From NCBI GenBank assembly GCA_963691885.1, contig OY829843.1:1550001-1614000 (forward strand): a DNA stretch of 64,000 nucleotides. The letters are read 5' to 3'. The notes under the pieces were generated by a model. That model saw nothing but the letters and a program-made list of their open reading frames with translations. It ran no database searches and was not told the origin of the DNA. The translations under genes and the position numbers were made by a program. The DNA comes from G963691885 sp963691885 (GTDB lineage: Bacteria > Pseudomonadota > Alphaproteobacteria > UBA8366 > Aestuariispiraceae). Below, one piece after another: positions 8,048 through 16,706 of this stretch. Position 1 is the first letter of the stretch. Every line of letters starts with the position of its first letter.

Positions 8048-8851
8048 GTGTCTGTAGAGCAGCAACGCAAAGAGCGTATCGGTGAGGTGATCCTGAAGGC
8101 GGACAAGATCAGCCTTGGGTTCGGCGGGGTCAAAGCGCTGAATGACATTAGCTTTGATATCCGCAAGGGCGAAATCCGGGCGATCATCGGCCCGAACGGC
8201 GCCGGCAAGTCATCCATGCTGAATGTCATCAACGGCTTTTATCAGCCCCAGGAAGGCAATATCGAATACAAGGGCAAGGTCTATAACCCGATGCGGCCCT
8301 ATCTGGCGGCATCCAACGGCATCGCCCGCACCTTTCAGAACATCGCGCTCTTCAAGGGCATGTCGACCCTGGACAATATGATGACAGGCCGCGTTCTAAA
8401 GATGCATGCCAGTATCCTTGAACAGGCGCTCTATTTCGGGCGTGGCAAGAAGGAAGAGCTGGAACACCGCGCCTATGTCGAGGAAATCATCGACTTCCTG
8501 GAAATTCAGGCCATTCGCAAGACCCCGGTCGGCCGCCTTCCCTATGGATTGCAGAAACGCGTGGAGCTGGGCCGTGCATTGGCCGCGCAACCCGACCTGC
8601 TGCTGCTGGACGAACCGATGGCCGGCATGAATATCGAAGAAAAAGAAGACATGTCGCGCTTCATCATCGATGTGAACGAACATTTTGGCACCACAATCGC
8701 ACTCATCGAACATGACATGTCAGTGGTGATGGATTTGAGCGACCGCGTGGTTGTTCTGGATTACGGAAAGAAACTTGCCGATGGCACACCGGACGAGGTT
8801 CGGGCCAACCAGGCGGTTATCGATGCCTATTTGGGGGTCAGTCATGAATAA
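8048..8851 (+). CDS. ABC transporter ATP-binding protein, LivG type
   Basis: This is a 267-residue ATPase of the branched-chain amino-acid/hydrophobic substrate (HAAT) importer class. Walker A GPNGAGKS is at residues 48-55, the signature is the LivG-like variant LPYGLQKR, and Walker B LLLLDEP lies near 185-191 followed by the LivG-typical AGMN. The frame is open upstream, but GTG 8048 is preferred because GGAG (8037-8040), inside the end of the ligase gene, is seven bases before it. It works with the two permeases and the binding protein downstream. Confidence 0.92.
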   Translation: MSVEQQRKERIGEVILKADKISLGFGGVKALNDISFDIRKGEIRAIIGPNGAGKSSMLNVINGFYQPQEGNIEYKGKVYNPMRPYLAASNGIARTFQNIALFKGMSTLDNMMTGRVLKMHASILEQALYFGRGKKEELEHRAYVEEIIDFLEIQAIRKTPVGRLPYGLQKRVELGRALAAQPDLLLLDEPMAGMNIEEKEDMSRFIIDVNEHFGTTIALIEHDMSVVMDLSDRVVVLDYGKKLADGTPDEVRANQAVIDAYLGVSHE

Positions 8852-8893
8852 GGCACTGAACCAGACTGTTTTTGTCCTGGGGGGAACTGACTG

Positions 8894-9829
8894 ATGGAAT
8901 TGCTGCAATCCGTTCTCGTCACACCATTTGCCGAGATGATCGGGGAACCTTTCTTCTTCATCGAGGTGCTGATTGGCGGCCTGATGGCAGGCGTCATGTA
9001 TTCGCTGGTCGCGCTCGGTTTTGTGCTGATCTTTAAAGCGTCGGGCGTGTTCAACTTCTCGCAAGGCATCATGGTGCTGTTCGCCGCCCTGAATTTTGTC
9101 GGGCTGATGGAACTGGGCCTGCCGATCTGGGCAGCCTTTATCGCTACCTGCGTCATCATGGTCGTGCTTGCCTTTGCCGTAGAACGCATGGTTCTGCGCC
9201 ACCTGGTCAACCAGGAACCGATTATTCTGTTCATGGCGACGATCGGCCTGACTTTCTTCCTGGAAGGGCTGGGGGAAACATTCTGGGGATCAGAGGTGCG
9301 CCCGCTGGATATTGGCATTCCAGACGGCGTGTTTGAGATCGGCCCCGTCTGGATCCAGCAGTCGGAACTGGTCGCCGCCGTGGTAGCCAGCCTTCTGGTG
9401 ACGACATTGGCGCTCTTCTTTCATTACACCCGGGTGGGTCGGGCGCTGCGCGCGGTGGCAGATGACCATCAGGCGGCCCTCTCAATCGGTATTCCGCTGA
9501 ACCACATCTGGATCATCGTCTGGGCGGTGGCCGGGTTTGTGGCCCTGATCGCCGGGATCATGTGGGGCGCGAAGCTGGGGGTTCAGTTCTCACTGTCCGT
9601 GATCGCGCTGAAGGCGCTGCCGGTTCTGATCCTGGGCGGGTTTACCTCCATCCCGGGTGCGATCATCGGCGGACTGATGATCGGTGCGGGGGAAAAGATT
9701 GCCGAGATTTACTGGGGCCCCGTTTTCGGTGGCGCGATTGAGGAATGGTTCGCCTATATCCTCGCCCTCTGCTTCCTGTTCTTCAGGCCGCAGGGTTTGT
9801 TTGGTGACAAGATTATCGAGCGCGTCTGA
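8894..9829 (+). CDS. ABC transporter permease, LivH type
   Basis: This is a 311-residue inner-membrane permease with about eight hydrophobic segments. It belongs to the LivH half of HAAT importers, shown by the EVLIGGLMAGVMYSLVALG start and the RALRAVADDHQAALSIGI loop that contacts the ATPase. It pairs with the LivM-type permease that follows. A G-rich sequence (8879-8885) lies upstream of the ATG. The substrate cannot be read from the permease. Confidence 0.92.
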   Translation: MELLQSVLVTPFAEMIGEPFFFIEVLIGGLMAGVMYSLVALGFVLIFKASGVFNFSQGIMVLFAALNFVGLMELGLPIWAAFIATCVIMVVLAFAVERMVLRHLVNQEPIILFMATIGLTFFLEGLGETFWGSEVRPLDIGIPDGVFEIGPVWIQQSELVAAVVASLLVTTLALFFHYTRVGRALRAVADDHQAALSIGIPLNHIWIIVWAVAGFVALIAGIMWGAKLGVQFSLSVIALKALPVLILGGFTSIPGAIIGGLMIGAGEKIAEIYWGPVFGGAIEEWFAYILALCFLFFRPQGLFGDKIIERV

Positions 9830-9894
9830 CACGCGTGATTTGAAATCCAGCTGCCCGGCATAAGGGTGGTGCTGACTTAGGGAGAGTGTTTCGC

Positions 9895-10971
9895 ATGTTT
9901 TATCGCGAGGCCGGTGTCTTCAAGACGAGTTACGAAGCGGATATGGCGCTGCTGCCGATCCCTCTGGACAAGTATTTTGTCATCGCGGTGGTCGCGATAG
10001 CCGTATTGATCGTGCCCTTTACGGCATCGAACTACTGGCTGGGATCGATCCTGGTACCCGTTTTGATTCTGTCGATCGCTGCAATCGGCCTGAACATTCT
10101 TACCGGATATGCCGGTCAGCTTTCCCTTGGTACTGGCGCCTTCATGGCGGCGGGTGCCTATATGTCCTACAAGTTTGTCACCGCCTTTCCCGAGATCAAC
10201 ATCGTGGTCGGCGTTCTGGCAGGTGGCATTTCGTCAGCCCTGATCGGCATGGCCTTTGGCGCGCCGTCCCTCAGGATCAAAGGCTTCTATCTGGCTGTGA
10301 CGACACTGGCGGCGCAGTTCTTCCTGATCTGGCTGTTTCAGAAAGTGCCGTGGTTCGTGAACTATTCAATCTCCGGCGTGCCAACCGCCCCGCCCCGCGA
10401 GATGTTCGGATTTCTGGTAACAGGGGCAGAAGCATCCGCCACGGCGCGGTATCTGTTTGTTCTTGGTTTCTGTGTCGTCCTGGCACTGATCGCCCGCAAC
10501 CTGGTGCGTGGCCGTATCGGCCGGACCTGGATGGCCATTCGCGATATGGATATCGCCGCAGAGCTGATCGGCATTAAGCCGTTGCACACAAAACTATCCG
10601 CCTTTGCGATCTCATCCTTTTATTGCGGGGTTGCCGGCGCGCTCTGGGCCTTCTGCTATATCAACACCGTGGAACCGACCGCTTTCGACATCAATCGGTC
10701 GTTCCAGATTTTGTTCATGATTATCATTGGGGGTCTGGGCAGTATCCTGGGGTGCTTCTTGGGGGCTGCCTTTATCTTCACCCTGCCGATTTTCCTGAAC
10801 AACACAGCAACCGCCCTCGGGCTTGATATCTCAACCGCCATGATCCGCCATATCGAATTCATGGTATTTGGCGGGCTGATCATCTTTTTTCTGATTGTCG
10901 AACCCCACGGGCTGGCAAGGCTCTGGGGCATCGCAAAGGAAAAGCTGCGCATGTGGCCATTCCCCTATTGA
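9895..10971 (+). CDS. ABC transporter permease, LivM type
   Basis: This is a 358-residue permease of the LivM class. A longer N-terminus precedes membrane segments, the conserved NILTGYAGQLSLGTGAFMAAGAY is followed by SLRIKGFYLAVTTLAAQF, and the cytoplasmic coupling loop reads RTWMAIRDMDIAAELIGI. The ATG at 9895 follows GGAGAG (9881-9886) by eight bases; an in-frame GTG lies at 9886 inside that site and is rejected. It should form a heterodimeric channel with the preceding permease. Confidence 0.92.
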   Translation: MFYREAGVFKTSYEADMALLPIPLDKYFVIAVVAIAVLIVPFTASNYWLGSILVPVLILSIAAIGLNILTGYAGQLSLGTGAFMAAGAYMSYKFVTAFPEINIVVGVLAGGISSALIGMAFGAPSLRIKGFYLAVTTLAAQFFLIWLFQKVPWFVNYSISGVPTAPPREMFGFLVTGAEASATARYLFVLGFCVVLALIARNLVRGRIGRTWMAIRDMDIAAELIGIKPLHTKLSAFAISSFYCGVAGALWAFCYINTVEPTAFDINRSFQILFMIIIGGLGSILGCFLGAAFIFTLPIFLNNTATALGLDISTAMIRHIEFMVFGGLIIFFLIVEPHGLARLWGIAKEKLRMWPFPY

Positions 10972-11090
10972 TTGGGGTTGGGCTATGCTCTGCGTTGAAG
11001 AACCCCTCGAGCAACAATTACGGGGGGCCGCATAAAAGGGGATCGATGCAGGTCGCATCGGTCTTGCGTTGAACATGAAGGAGGAAACGC

Positions 11091-12404
11091 ATGTATTTAC
11101 GTAAAATGACCCTGGCAGCTGTTTCTGCCGCTGTGGGTATTGCCGGGATTGCGGCAACGGCATCCGCCGATCAGGCGATCCCGTCGCTGGTTTACCGGAC
11201 CGGTGCCTATGCACCCAGTGGTATTCCACTGGCCAATGGCTACGCCGACTATTTCAATATGATCAACAACCGCGATGGCGGCGTGAACGGCGTCAAACTG
11301 GCTGTTGAAGAGTGTGACACGGGCTATGCCACAGACCGTGGTGTGGAATGTTATGACCGCACAAAATCAACCGGGGCCGGCGCAACGGTTTACAGCCCGT
11401 GGTCGACCGGCATCACCTATGCCCTGATCGAAAAGGCGACGGCTGACAAAATTCCGATCCTGTCCATGGGCTATGGCCGGACATCCGCCGCAAACGGCGC
11501 TGTTTTCCCCTATGTCTTCAACTTCCCGGCCACGTATTGGAGCCAGGCAACCTCTGTTGTCCAGTACATTGCCAACCAGGAAGGCGGCACAGCTGCTCTG
11601 AAGGGCAAGCGGTTTGCGTATATCTATCTGGATCACCCCTATGGGAAAGAACCGATCCCGACCCTCGACGTTCTCGCCGAGAAATTCGGGTTCACCTATG
11701 ACAAGTATCCGGTTCCGCCCGCATCCATGACCGAGCAGAAGTCAATCTGGCTGCAGATCCGTCGGACAAAGCCTGATTATGCAATCATGTGGGGTTGGGG
11801 TGCCATGAACGGCACGGCCGTGAAAGAGGCCTCTGCCATTCGTTTCCCGATGGACAAGTTCATTGGTAACTGGTGGTCCGGTGGTAACGATGCGGTTGTC
11901 CCTGCTGGCGATGCATCCATCGGTTATAAGTCCGCAACCTTCCACGGTGTTGGCACAGACTTCCCGGCGTATGAAGGCATCAAGGCCCTCTATGCTGCCG
12001 GTGGCGGTGCTTCGGAAGATATGGCTGAGCACAACAACCCGCTCTGGGCACGTGGTGTTGCCAACGCGGCGTACGTCGTTGAAGCCATCCGTACCGCACA
12101 GGCCAAATACGGCAACCGTGCGATCACCGGTGAAGAAATGCAGTGGGGTCTGGAAAACCTTGACCTGACCGATGCCCGGATCTCTGAAATGGGCATGGAA
12201 GGGTATATCCCCGCTGTGAAAGTTACCTGTGAAAACCATGAAGGCGATAACCCCGCCATCAAGGTTCAGCAGTGGAAAGGCGACAAATGGGAGGTTATCA
12301 CCGACTGGGTGCCTGCCATGACCGATGTTGTTGCACCGCTTATTGAGCAGGAATCTGCACAATACGCTGCTGAAAACGGCATCACACCGCGCAGCTGCAG
12401 CTAA
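11091..12404 (+). CDS. ABC transporter periplasmic substrate-binding protein, HAAT family
   Basis: This is a 437-residue periplasmic binding protein of the Leu/Ile/Val-binding type I fold. A signal peptide (basic YLRK, then hydrophobic, ATASA before Asp27) is clear. The body contains NGYADYFNMINNRDGGVNGVK and a long C-terminal domain. Four Cys in the mature protein (CDTGYA, CYDR, VTCEN, SCS) could form disulfides. AGGAGG lies six bases before the ATG. It captures the ligand for the LivHMGF-type system around it. At about 410 mature residues it is longer than E. coli LivJ, as is common for homologues that bind aromatic or other acids; the ligand is unknown. Confidence 0.9.
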   Translation: MYLRKMTLAAVSAAVGIAGIAATASADQAIPSLVYRTGAYAPSGIPLANGYADYFNMINNRDGGVNGVKLAVEECDTGYATDRGVECYDRTKSTGAGATVYSPWSTGITYALIEKATADKIPILSMGYGRTSAANGAVFPYVFNFPATYWSQATSVVQYIANQEGGTAALKGKRFAYIYLDHPYGKEPIPTLDVLAEKFGFTYDKYPVPPASMTEQKSIWLQIRRTKPDYAIMWGWGAMNGTAVKEASAIRFPMDKFIGNWWSGGNDAVVPAGDASIGYKSATFHGVGTDFPAYEGIKALYAAGGGASEDMAEHNNPLWARGVANAAYVVEAIRTAQAKYGNRAITGEEMQWGLENLDLTDARISEMGMEGYIPAVKVTCENHEGDNPAIKVQQWKGDKWEVITDWVPAMTDVVAPLIEQESAQYAAENGITPRSCS

Positions 12405-12440
12405 GCTTCGCATAGTAACGGATTAAGGGAGATGCCCGAA

Positions 12441-13286
12441 ATGTCGGACGCACAGACGATGGATACTTCAGGGACTGCACCAGCACCTGGCAAGAGCCTG
12501 CTTGAAGTGAACAATATCGAGGTCATTTATGACCATGTGATTCTGGTGTTGAAGGGCGTCTCCCTGTCTGTTCCGGAAGGCGGTATTGTGGCCCTTTTGG
12601 GTGGCAATGGCGCCGGAAAAACCACAACCCTGAAGGCGATTTCCAACCTGCTGAAGGCAGAACGCGGCGAAGTCACCAAAGGGTCTATCGAAATGCTGGG
12701 CCGTCGGCTTGACCCGCTGACCGCCAATGACGTTGTGAAAATGGGCTGCATCCAGGTGATGGAAGGCCGCCATTGTTTCGAACATCTGACCATCGAGGAA
12801 AACCTGTTGACCGGCGCCTATACACGGGGTGGCGACCGCACGGTCAAAGACGACCTTGAGCTGGTCTATCAATATTTCCCGCGCCTGAAAGAACGGCGCA
12901 AGAGCCAGGCTGGCTACACATCAGGCGGCGAGCAGCAGATGTGCGCGATCGGCCGCGCCCTGATGGCAAAACCCAAAATCATCCTGCTGGACGAACCCTC
13001 AATGGGCCTCGCACCGCAACTGGTTGAGCAGATTTTTGAGATCGTCAAAATGCTGAACGAGAAAGAAGGCGTGACCTTCCTGCTCGCAGAACAGAACACG
13101 ACGGTCGCCCTGCGCTATGCCAAATACGGTTACATTCTGGAAAGCGGGCGTGTCGTGCTGGATGGGGATGCCGAGGCGCTCTTGAGCAATGAAGACGTGA
13201 AGGAATTCTATCTCGGACTTTCGACCCAGGGTCGCAAAAGCTTTCGGGATGTAAAGCACTACAAACGCCGCAAACGCTGGCTTTGA
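12441..13286 (+). CDS. ABC transporter ATP-binding protein, LivF type
   Basis: This is a 281-residue ATPase, the second nucleotide-binding subunit of the cluster's importer. Walker A GGNGAGKT and the signature SGGEQ are both present, with Walker B IILLDEPSMGLAP typical of LivF. ATG 12441 is preferred to ATG 12432 because GGAG (12427-12430) then has normal spacing; three residues are affected. A basic tail (KHYKRRKR) ends the protein. The order ligase, G, H, M, binding protein, F, ligase indicates one transcription unit. Confidence 0.92.
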   Translation: MSDAQTMDTSGTAPAPGKSLLEVNNIEVIYDHVILVLKGVSLSVPEGGIVALLGGNGAGKTTTLKAISNLLKAERGEVTKGSIEMLGRRLDPLTANDVVKMGCIQVMEGRHCFEHLTIEENLLTGAYTRGGDRTVKDDLELVYQYFPRLKERRKSQAGYTSGGEQQMCAIGRALMAKPKIILLDEPSMGLAPQLVEQIFEIVKMLNEKEGVTFLLAEQNTTVALRYAKYGYILESGRVVLDGDAEALLSNEDVKEFYLGLSTQGRKSFRDVKHYKRRKRWL

Positions 13287-13343
13287 TACACAGATTTGGG
13301 GGTGGGCGCGGAACTGAAATGCTCCGCGTAATGGGGAGAATAC

Positions 13344-14582
13344 ATGTCCGAGTTTTACGACGATCTGGAAACACGATCGGCCGATGAGCGTGCAGCCGAT
13401 CTTGGTGTCGCTCTGTCCGGTCAAATCATGCACGCCCGTAATCATGCGCCCTATTACACGAAGACACTGGCCGGTTTTGATCCGGCTGACATTACAGATG
13501 CGGCTGCGCTGGCCAAACTGCCTCTGACCCGCAAAGCCGACCTGTTGGAGCGGCAAAAGGCGGATCCCCCATTTGGCGGCCTGAATGCGACCGACACCCG
13601 TGCTCTGAAGCGACTCTATCTTTCGCCGGGGCCAATCGCAGACCTTGAGGGCAGCGGCCGTGACTGGTGGCGCATGGGACGTGGCATGTTTGCCGCCGGG
13701 TTTCGCAAGGGCGATATCGCCCATAACTGCTTCAGCTATCATCACACGCCAGCCGGACTGATGATGGAGGGTGCGGCCCATGCCATTGGATGCGCTGTCT
13801 ATCCAGGCGGCGCGGGTGCCACCGAACAGCAGGTAGAGGCCATGGCAACCTTCCAGGCGGATGGCTATATCGGAACCCCGGATTTCCTCGGCATCATCCT
13901 GCAGAAGGCCGACGAGTTGGGCGTTGCCCTGCCAGCGCTCAAGAAAGCCTTTGTCGGCGGTGGCGCCTTGTTCCCCAGCATGCGTGAGGCCTATGACGCC
14001 CGCGGGGTCGTCACCCGACAATCCTATGGAACCGCGGATATCGGTCTGATTGCTTACGAAACCCCCGCCCTGGAAGGCATGGTGGTTGACGAAGGTGTGC
14101 TTGTCGAAATCGTGCGTCCGGGGACCGGCGACCCAGTGGAAGAGGGCGAAGTGGGCGAAGTTGTTATTACCAGCTTCAACGCCGATTACCCGCTTATCCG
14201 GTTTGCCACCGGCGATATGTCAGCGGTGATGAGTGGCGAGAGCCCCTGTGGCCGTACCAATATGCGGATCAAAGGCTGGATGGGGCGCGCCGATCAGCGG
14301 GCAAAAGTAAAAGGCATGTTCATTGATCCGGCCCAGGTCGACCGGATTGTCAAAGCCCATGACCATGTTCTCAAGGTCCGGGTGGAAATCACACTGGTTG
14401 ATAATGCCGACGTCATGAAAGTGCTGATAGAGACGGATGATCCCTCTGGCGCAAATGCCGACGCCCTTTCAGACTCTGTCCAGAAAGAACTGAAATTGCG
14501 CGGCAAGATTGAGACCGTTCCACAAGGCAGCTTGCCAAATGACGGCAAAATCATCGACGATCAGCGCAAATACGACACCTGA
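13344..14582 (+). CDS. Phenylacetate-CoA ligase (PaaK)-like protein
   Basis: This is a 412-residue member of the PaaK-like adenylate-forming family. Family features include the SYGTADIG motif, PGTGDPVEEGEVGEVVIT, the RFATGD motif, and a C-terminal GWMGRADQRAKVKGMF. The usual phosphate-binding SSGTTG loop is absent: the aligned place reads SPGPIADLEG (residues 94-103). Other PaaK-like proteins share this replacement as far as I recall, so it is probably a subfamily trait rather than damage. It may activate an acid imported by the adjacent transporter, or may have lost classical chemistry. Confidence 0.82.
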   Translation: MSEFYDDLETRSADERAADLGVALSGQIMHARNHAPYYTKTLAGFDPADITDAAALAKLPLTRKADLLERQKADPPFGGLNATDTRALKRLYLSPGPIADLEGSGRDWWRMGRGMFAAGFRKGDIAHNCFSYHHTPAGLMMEGAAHAIGCAVYPGGAGATEQQVEAMATFQADGYIGTPDFLGIILQKADELGVALPALKKAFVGGGALFPSMREAYDARGVVTRQSYGTADIGLIAYETPALEGMVVDEGVLVEIVRPGTGDPVEEGEVGEVVITSFNADYPLIRFATGDMSAVMSGESPCGRTNMRIKGWMGRADQRAKVKGMFIDPAQVDRIVKAHDHVLKVRVEITLVDNADVMKVLIETDDPSGANADALSDSVQKELKLRGKIETVPQGSLPNDGKIIDDQRKYDT

Positions 14583-14601
14583 TCATCGACGCGATTAAGC
14601 C

Positions 14602-14913
14602 ATGCGATTTGAAAAAGCTGCCGAGTTTACCGGTTCCCGTGCCTGGGATGCGCTGGACATTGCCGCGATAGAGGGCGCAACAGTGCGTCTTCACTGGACT
14701 GACCAACCCTACCATTGGCATGTGAATGACGGACAGGAAGTCTTCGTCGTGATCGAAGGCACGGTCCATATGCATTTTGATGGGGAAGAGGGAGAAAGCA
14801 TGCATGTGATGGGTCCGGGCGACATCTGTCATTGCGTGGAAGGCGACCGACATTACGCAGAACCGATTGGCCCGGCTCGTATTCTGGTGATCGAAAAGGC
14901 AGGGTCTGAATAA
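14602..14913 (+). CDS. Small cupin-domain protein
   Basis: This 103-residue protein consists of one cupin beta-barrel. HWHVNDGQEVFVVIEGTVHMHF (residues about 36-57) and a second motif GDICHCVEGDRHYA give the His, Glu and His positions expected for a metal site. It follows the PaaK-like gene by 19 bases and is probably the last gene of the transporter-ligase operon. Its role (enzyme or ligand-binding sensor) is unknown. Confidence 0.75.
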   Translation: MRFEKAAEFTGSRAWDALDIAAIEGATVRLHWTDQPYHWHVNDGQEVFVVIEGTVHMHFDGEEGESMHVMGPGDICHCVEGDRHYAEPIGPARILVIEKAGSE

Positions 14914-14947
14914 AATATGGCCCTCACGATTACTTGATCTCTACCTA

Positions 14948-14976
14948 TTTACATTCTAACCATCTGATTTTTAAAT
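14948..14976 (+). promoter_or_regulatory. Possible promoter upstream of the inverted-repeat region
   Basis: TTTACA (14948-14953), 17 bases, then TTAAAT (14971-14976) resembles a sigma70-type promoter in an AT-rich patch. It points towards the series of hairpins before ccmA. The match is moderate. Confidence 0.35.
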
Positions 14977-15022
14977 ATATTTCCTGCCCGAACTGTTTGC
15001 CCAAAAATTGCCTCATTTGCGC

Positions 15023-15190
15023 CTCTCGCGGAACGCGGTTTCGTCCCCATATGGAGGAGTGCTGAGACCTCCCCTCTCAACGGGACCAACCCAAACACCG
15101 GGTCCCGTAGCGGTCCTGACCAGACCGTTGCAACATCATAGGCGGCCGCCGGTACTCCCCCACCCGCGGCCGCCACCCCTTCTGGGACTC
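15023..15190. ncRNA. Candidate structured RNA between the cupin gene and ccmA
   Basis: This non-coding stretch holds consecutive perfect inverted repeats: CGCG/CGCG (15027-15037), GGAGG/CCTCC (15053-15072), ACGGGACC/GGTCCCGT (15080-15087 and 15101-15108), CGGTC/GACCG (15111-15127) and GGCGGCCGC/GCGGCCGCC (15141-15149 and 15166-15174). The loop of the last hairpin on the plus strand is C-rich (ACTCCCCCACCC), which could pair with purine-rich ribosome binding sites. I do not recognise 6S, SRP, tmRNA, RNase P or a known riboswitch. Strand is uncertain; the promoter-like site at 14948 favours plus. It could also be the leader of the ccm operon. Confidence 0.4.
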
Positions 15191-15275
15191 CCGAACCCCC
15201 GATCAATCGATAAATTCCATCGCTTTGTCAATCTGCTTCGGTTGCCAAACCGAGCGGAATTAGTCTAATGCGCTG

Positions 15276-15926
15276 ATGGTGGAATTTTCTGGTAAAGAAC
15301 TCTCTTCGTTCCGTGGCGGCAGGCTGGTTCTGCGGGATCTCTCGTTCTCGGTCCGAGGGGGCGAAGCCCTGTTGCTGACCGGCCCGAATGGCAGTGGAAA
15401 ATCCACCCTTCTACGCCTGATGGCAGGGCTTTTGGACCCACTGACCGGCACCCTGTTTCGCGATGGTGTTGATGTCACTGAAGACGCAGAGGCGCATCGC
15501 CACAGCACCTATTATTTCGGTCATGCGGAGGCGATAAAACCGGCCCTGACGATCCGGGAGGATCTGCAGTTCTGGCGGGGTCTTAATCAGGCCGATACCG
15601 ATCTGGAAGAGGCAATCTCGGCACTCGGCCTTTCCGAGCAAGCGGATTTGCCTGGTCGTTACCTATCCGCCGGTCAACGCCGCCGTACAGCGCTGGCGCG
15701 CCTTATGGTCAAAGGGGCCGATCTCTGGCTGTTGGATGAGCCATCGGTTGGTTTGGATAAAGCCTCGACAAAATTGCTGTCAGATCTTGTCAAACGACAT
15801 CAGGATTCAGGCGGCATGGTGGTGGCCGCAACCCATGTTGATTTAAACCTCGCCAACGAAACCGTTCTGGATATTGGACAGTTCGCTGTCGATCCGGGCG
15901 AAGCGTTGAGCTTTTCGGGGGTTTAG
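15276..15926 (+). CDS. ccmA: Haem exporter ATP-binding protein CcmA
   Basis: This is a 216-residue ABC ATPase of cytochrome c maturation system I. Walker A GPNGSGKS is at residues 36-43, the signature is LSAGQRRR near residue 131, and Walker B LWLLDEPSVGLD follows. With CcmB and CcmC it releases haem-loaded CcmE. It is the first gene of a ccm cluster with tight spacing; ccmB begins two bases after its stop. Confidence 0.95.
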   Translation: MVEFSGKELSSFRGGRLVLRDLSFSVRGGEALLLTGPNGSGKSTLLRLMAGLLDPLTGTLFRDGVDVTEDAEAHRHSTYYFGHAEAIKPALTIREDLQFWRGLNQADTDLEEAISALGLSEQADLPGRYLSAGQRRRTALARLMVKGADLWLLDEPSVGLDKASTKLLSDLVKRHQDSGGMVVAATHVDLNLANETVLDIGQFAVDPGEALSFSGV

Positions 15927-15928
15927 GA

Positions 15929-16597
15929 ATGTTTGCTGCCTTCACCGCCATGCTGATCCGCGATATGCGGATGGGGTTCCGCCAGGCCGCCGACCTGACC
16001 CTGTCGCTTGCTTTCTTTCTAGTGGCGGCAAGCCTGTTTCCACTTGGGGTCGGTCCTGACCCGGACGTGCTGGCAACGCTCTCAGCGGGCGTGATCTGGG
16101 TTCTGGCCTTGCTATCGGTGATGCTCTCCCTCGATCGGCTTTTTCAAAGCGACTATGACGACGGTGCGCTGGAGCTGATGGCGCTCAGCGAAGCACCTCT
16201 GTTTGTGCTGGTGCTGGCGAAGGCGCTGGCTCATTGGCTGACAACCGGGTTACCGCTTGTCGCTTTGGCACCGATCATTGCCGTCTTGCTAAACATGCCG
16301 GCAGAGGGTTTCGCGACCCTGATCATCGGATTGCTGTTGGGGACCCCGACGTTGAGCCTGATCGGGACAATTGGGGCCGCTTTGGTACTGGGGGCGCGTC
16401 GCGCCAGCCTGCTGACCGCGCTGCTTGTGCTGCCCCTTTACATTCCGGTGCTGATTTTCGGGGTCACAGCGGTGGACGCCGCACTGGCAGGATTGGCCGT
16501 GCGTCCCCATCTCCTGCTCATGGCGTCCATTCTGGCCGCCGCGCTGCCGCTCGCACCATGGGCGGCTGCTGCGGCGATTCGCGCGGCGTTTCAATAG
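15929..16597 (+). CDS. ccmB: Haem exporter permease CcmB
   Basis: This is a 222-residue integral membrane protein with about six hydrophobic segments, the membrane partner of CcmA. The N-terminal LIRDMRMGFRQAADL and LFQSDYDDGALELM are typical of CcmB. About 110 bases follow before ccmC, the only sizeable gap in the first part of the cluster. Confidence 0.94.
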   Translation: MFAAFTAMLIRDMRMGFRQAADLTLSLAFFLVAASLFPLGVGPDPDVLATLSAGVIWVLALLSVMLSLDRLFQSDYDDGALELMALSEAPLFVLVLAKALAHWLTTGLPLVALAPIIAVLLNMPAEGFATLIIGLLLGTPTLSLIGTIGAALVLGARRASLLTALLVLPLYIPVLIFGVTAVDAALAGLAVRPHLLLMASILAAALPLAPWAAAAAIRAAFQ

Positions 16598-16706
16598 GTT
16601 GTGAAGACGGAATCGGTTGATTAAACCGGGTAAAATAAGCATGGTCTGTTTGTATTTGTCGAAAGCTCCATTTGGGGTGGAAACAGCATTGGTGACTGGC
16701 TGAATT

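Noticed and set aside
15023..15190. SRP RNA, 6S RNA, tmRNA or RNase P RNA as identity of the hairpin region
   Set aside because: The SRP GGAAGGAAGCA-type loop, a tmRNA tag reading frame, RNase P core motifs and the long 6S rod were not found.
14949..15206. 85-codon minus-strand frame across the ccmA upstream region
   Set aside because: Composition reflects the GC-rich inverted repeats; no plausible start or similarity.
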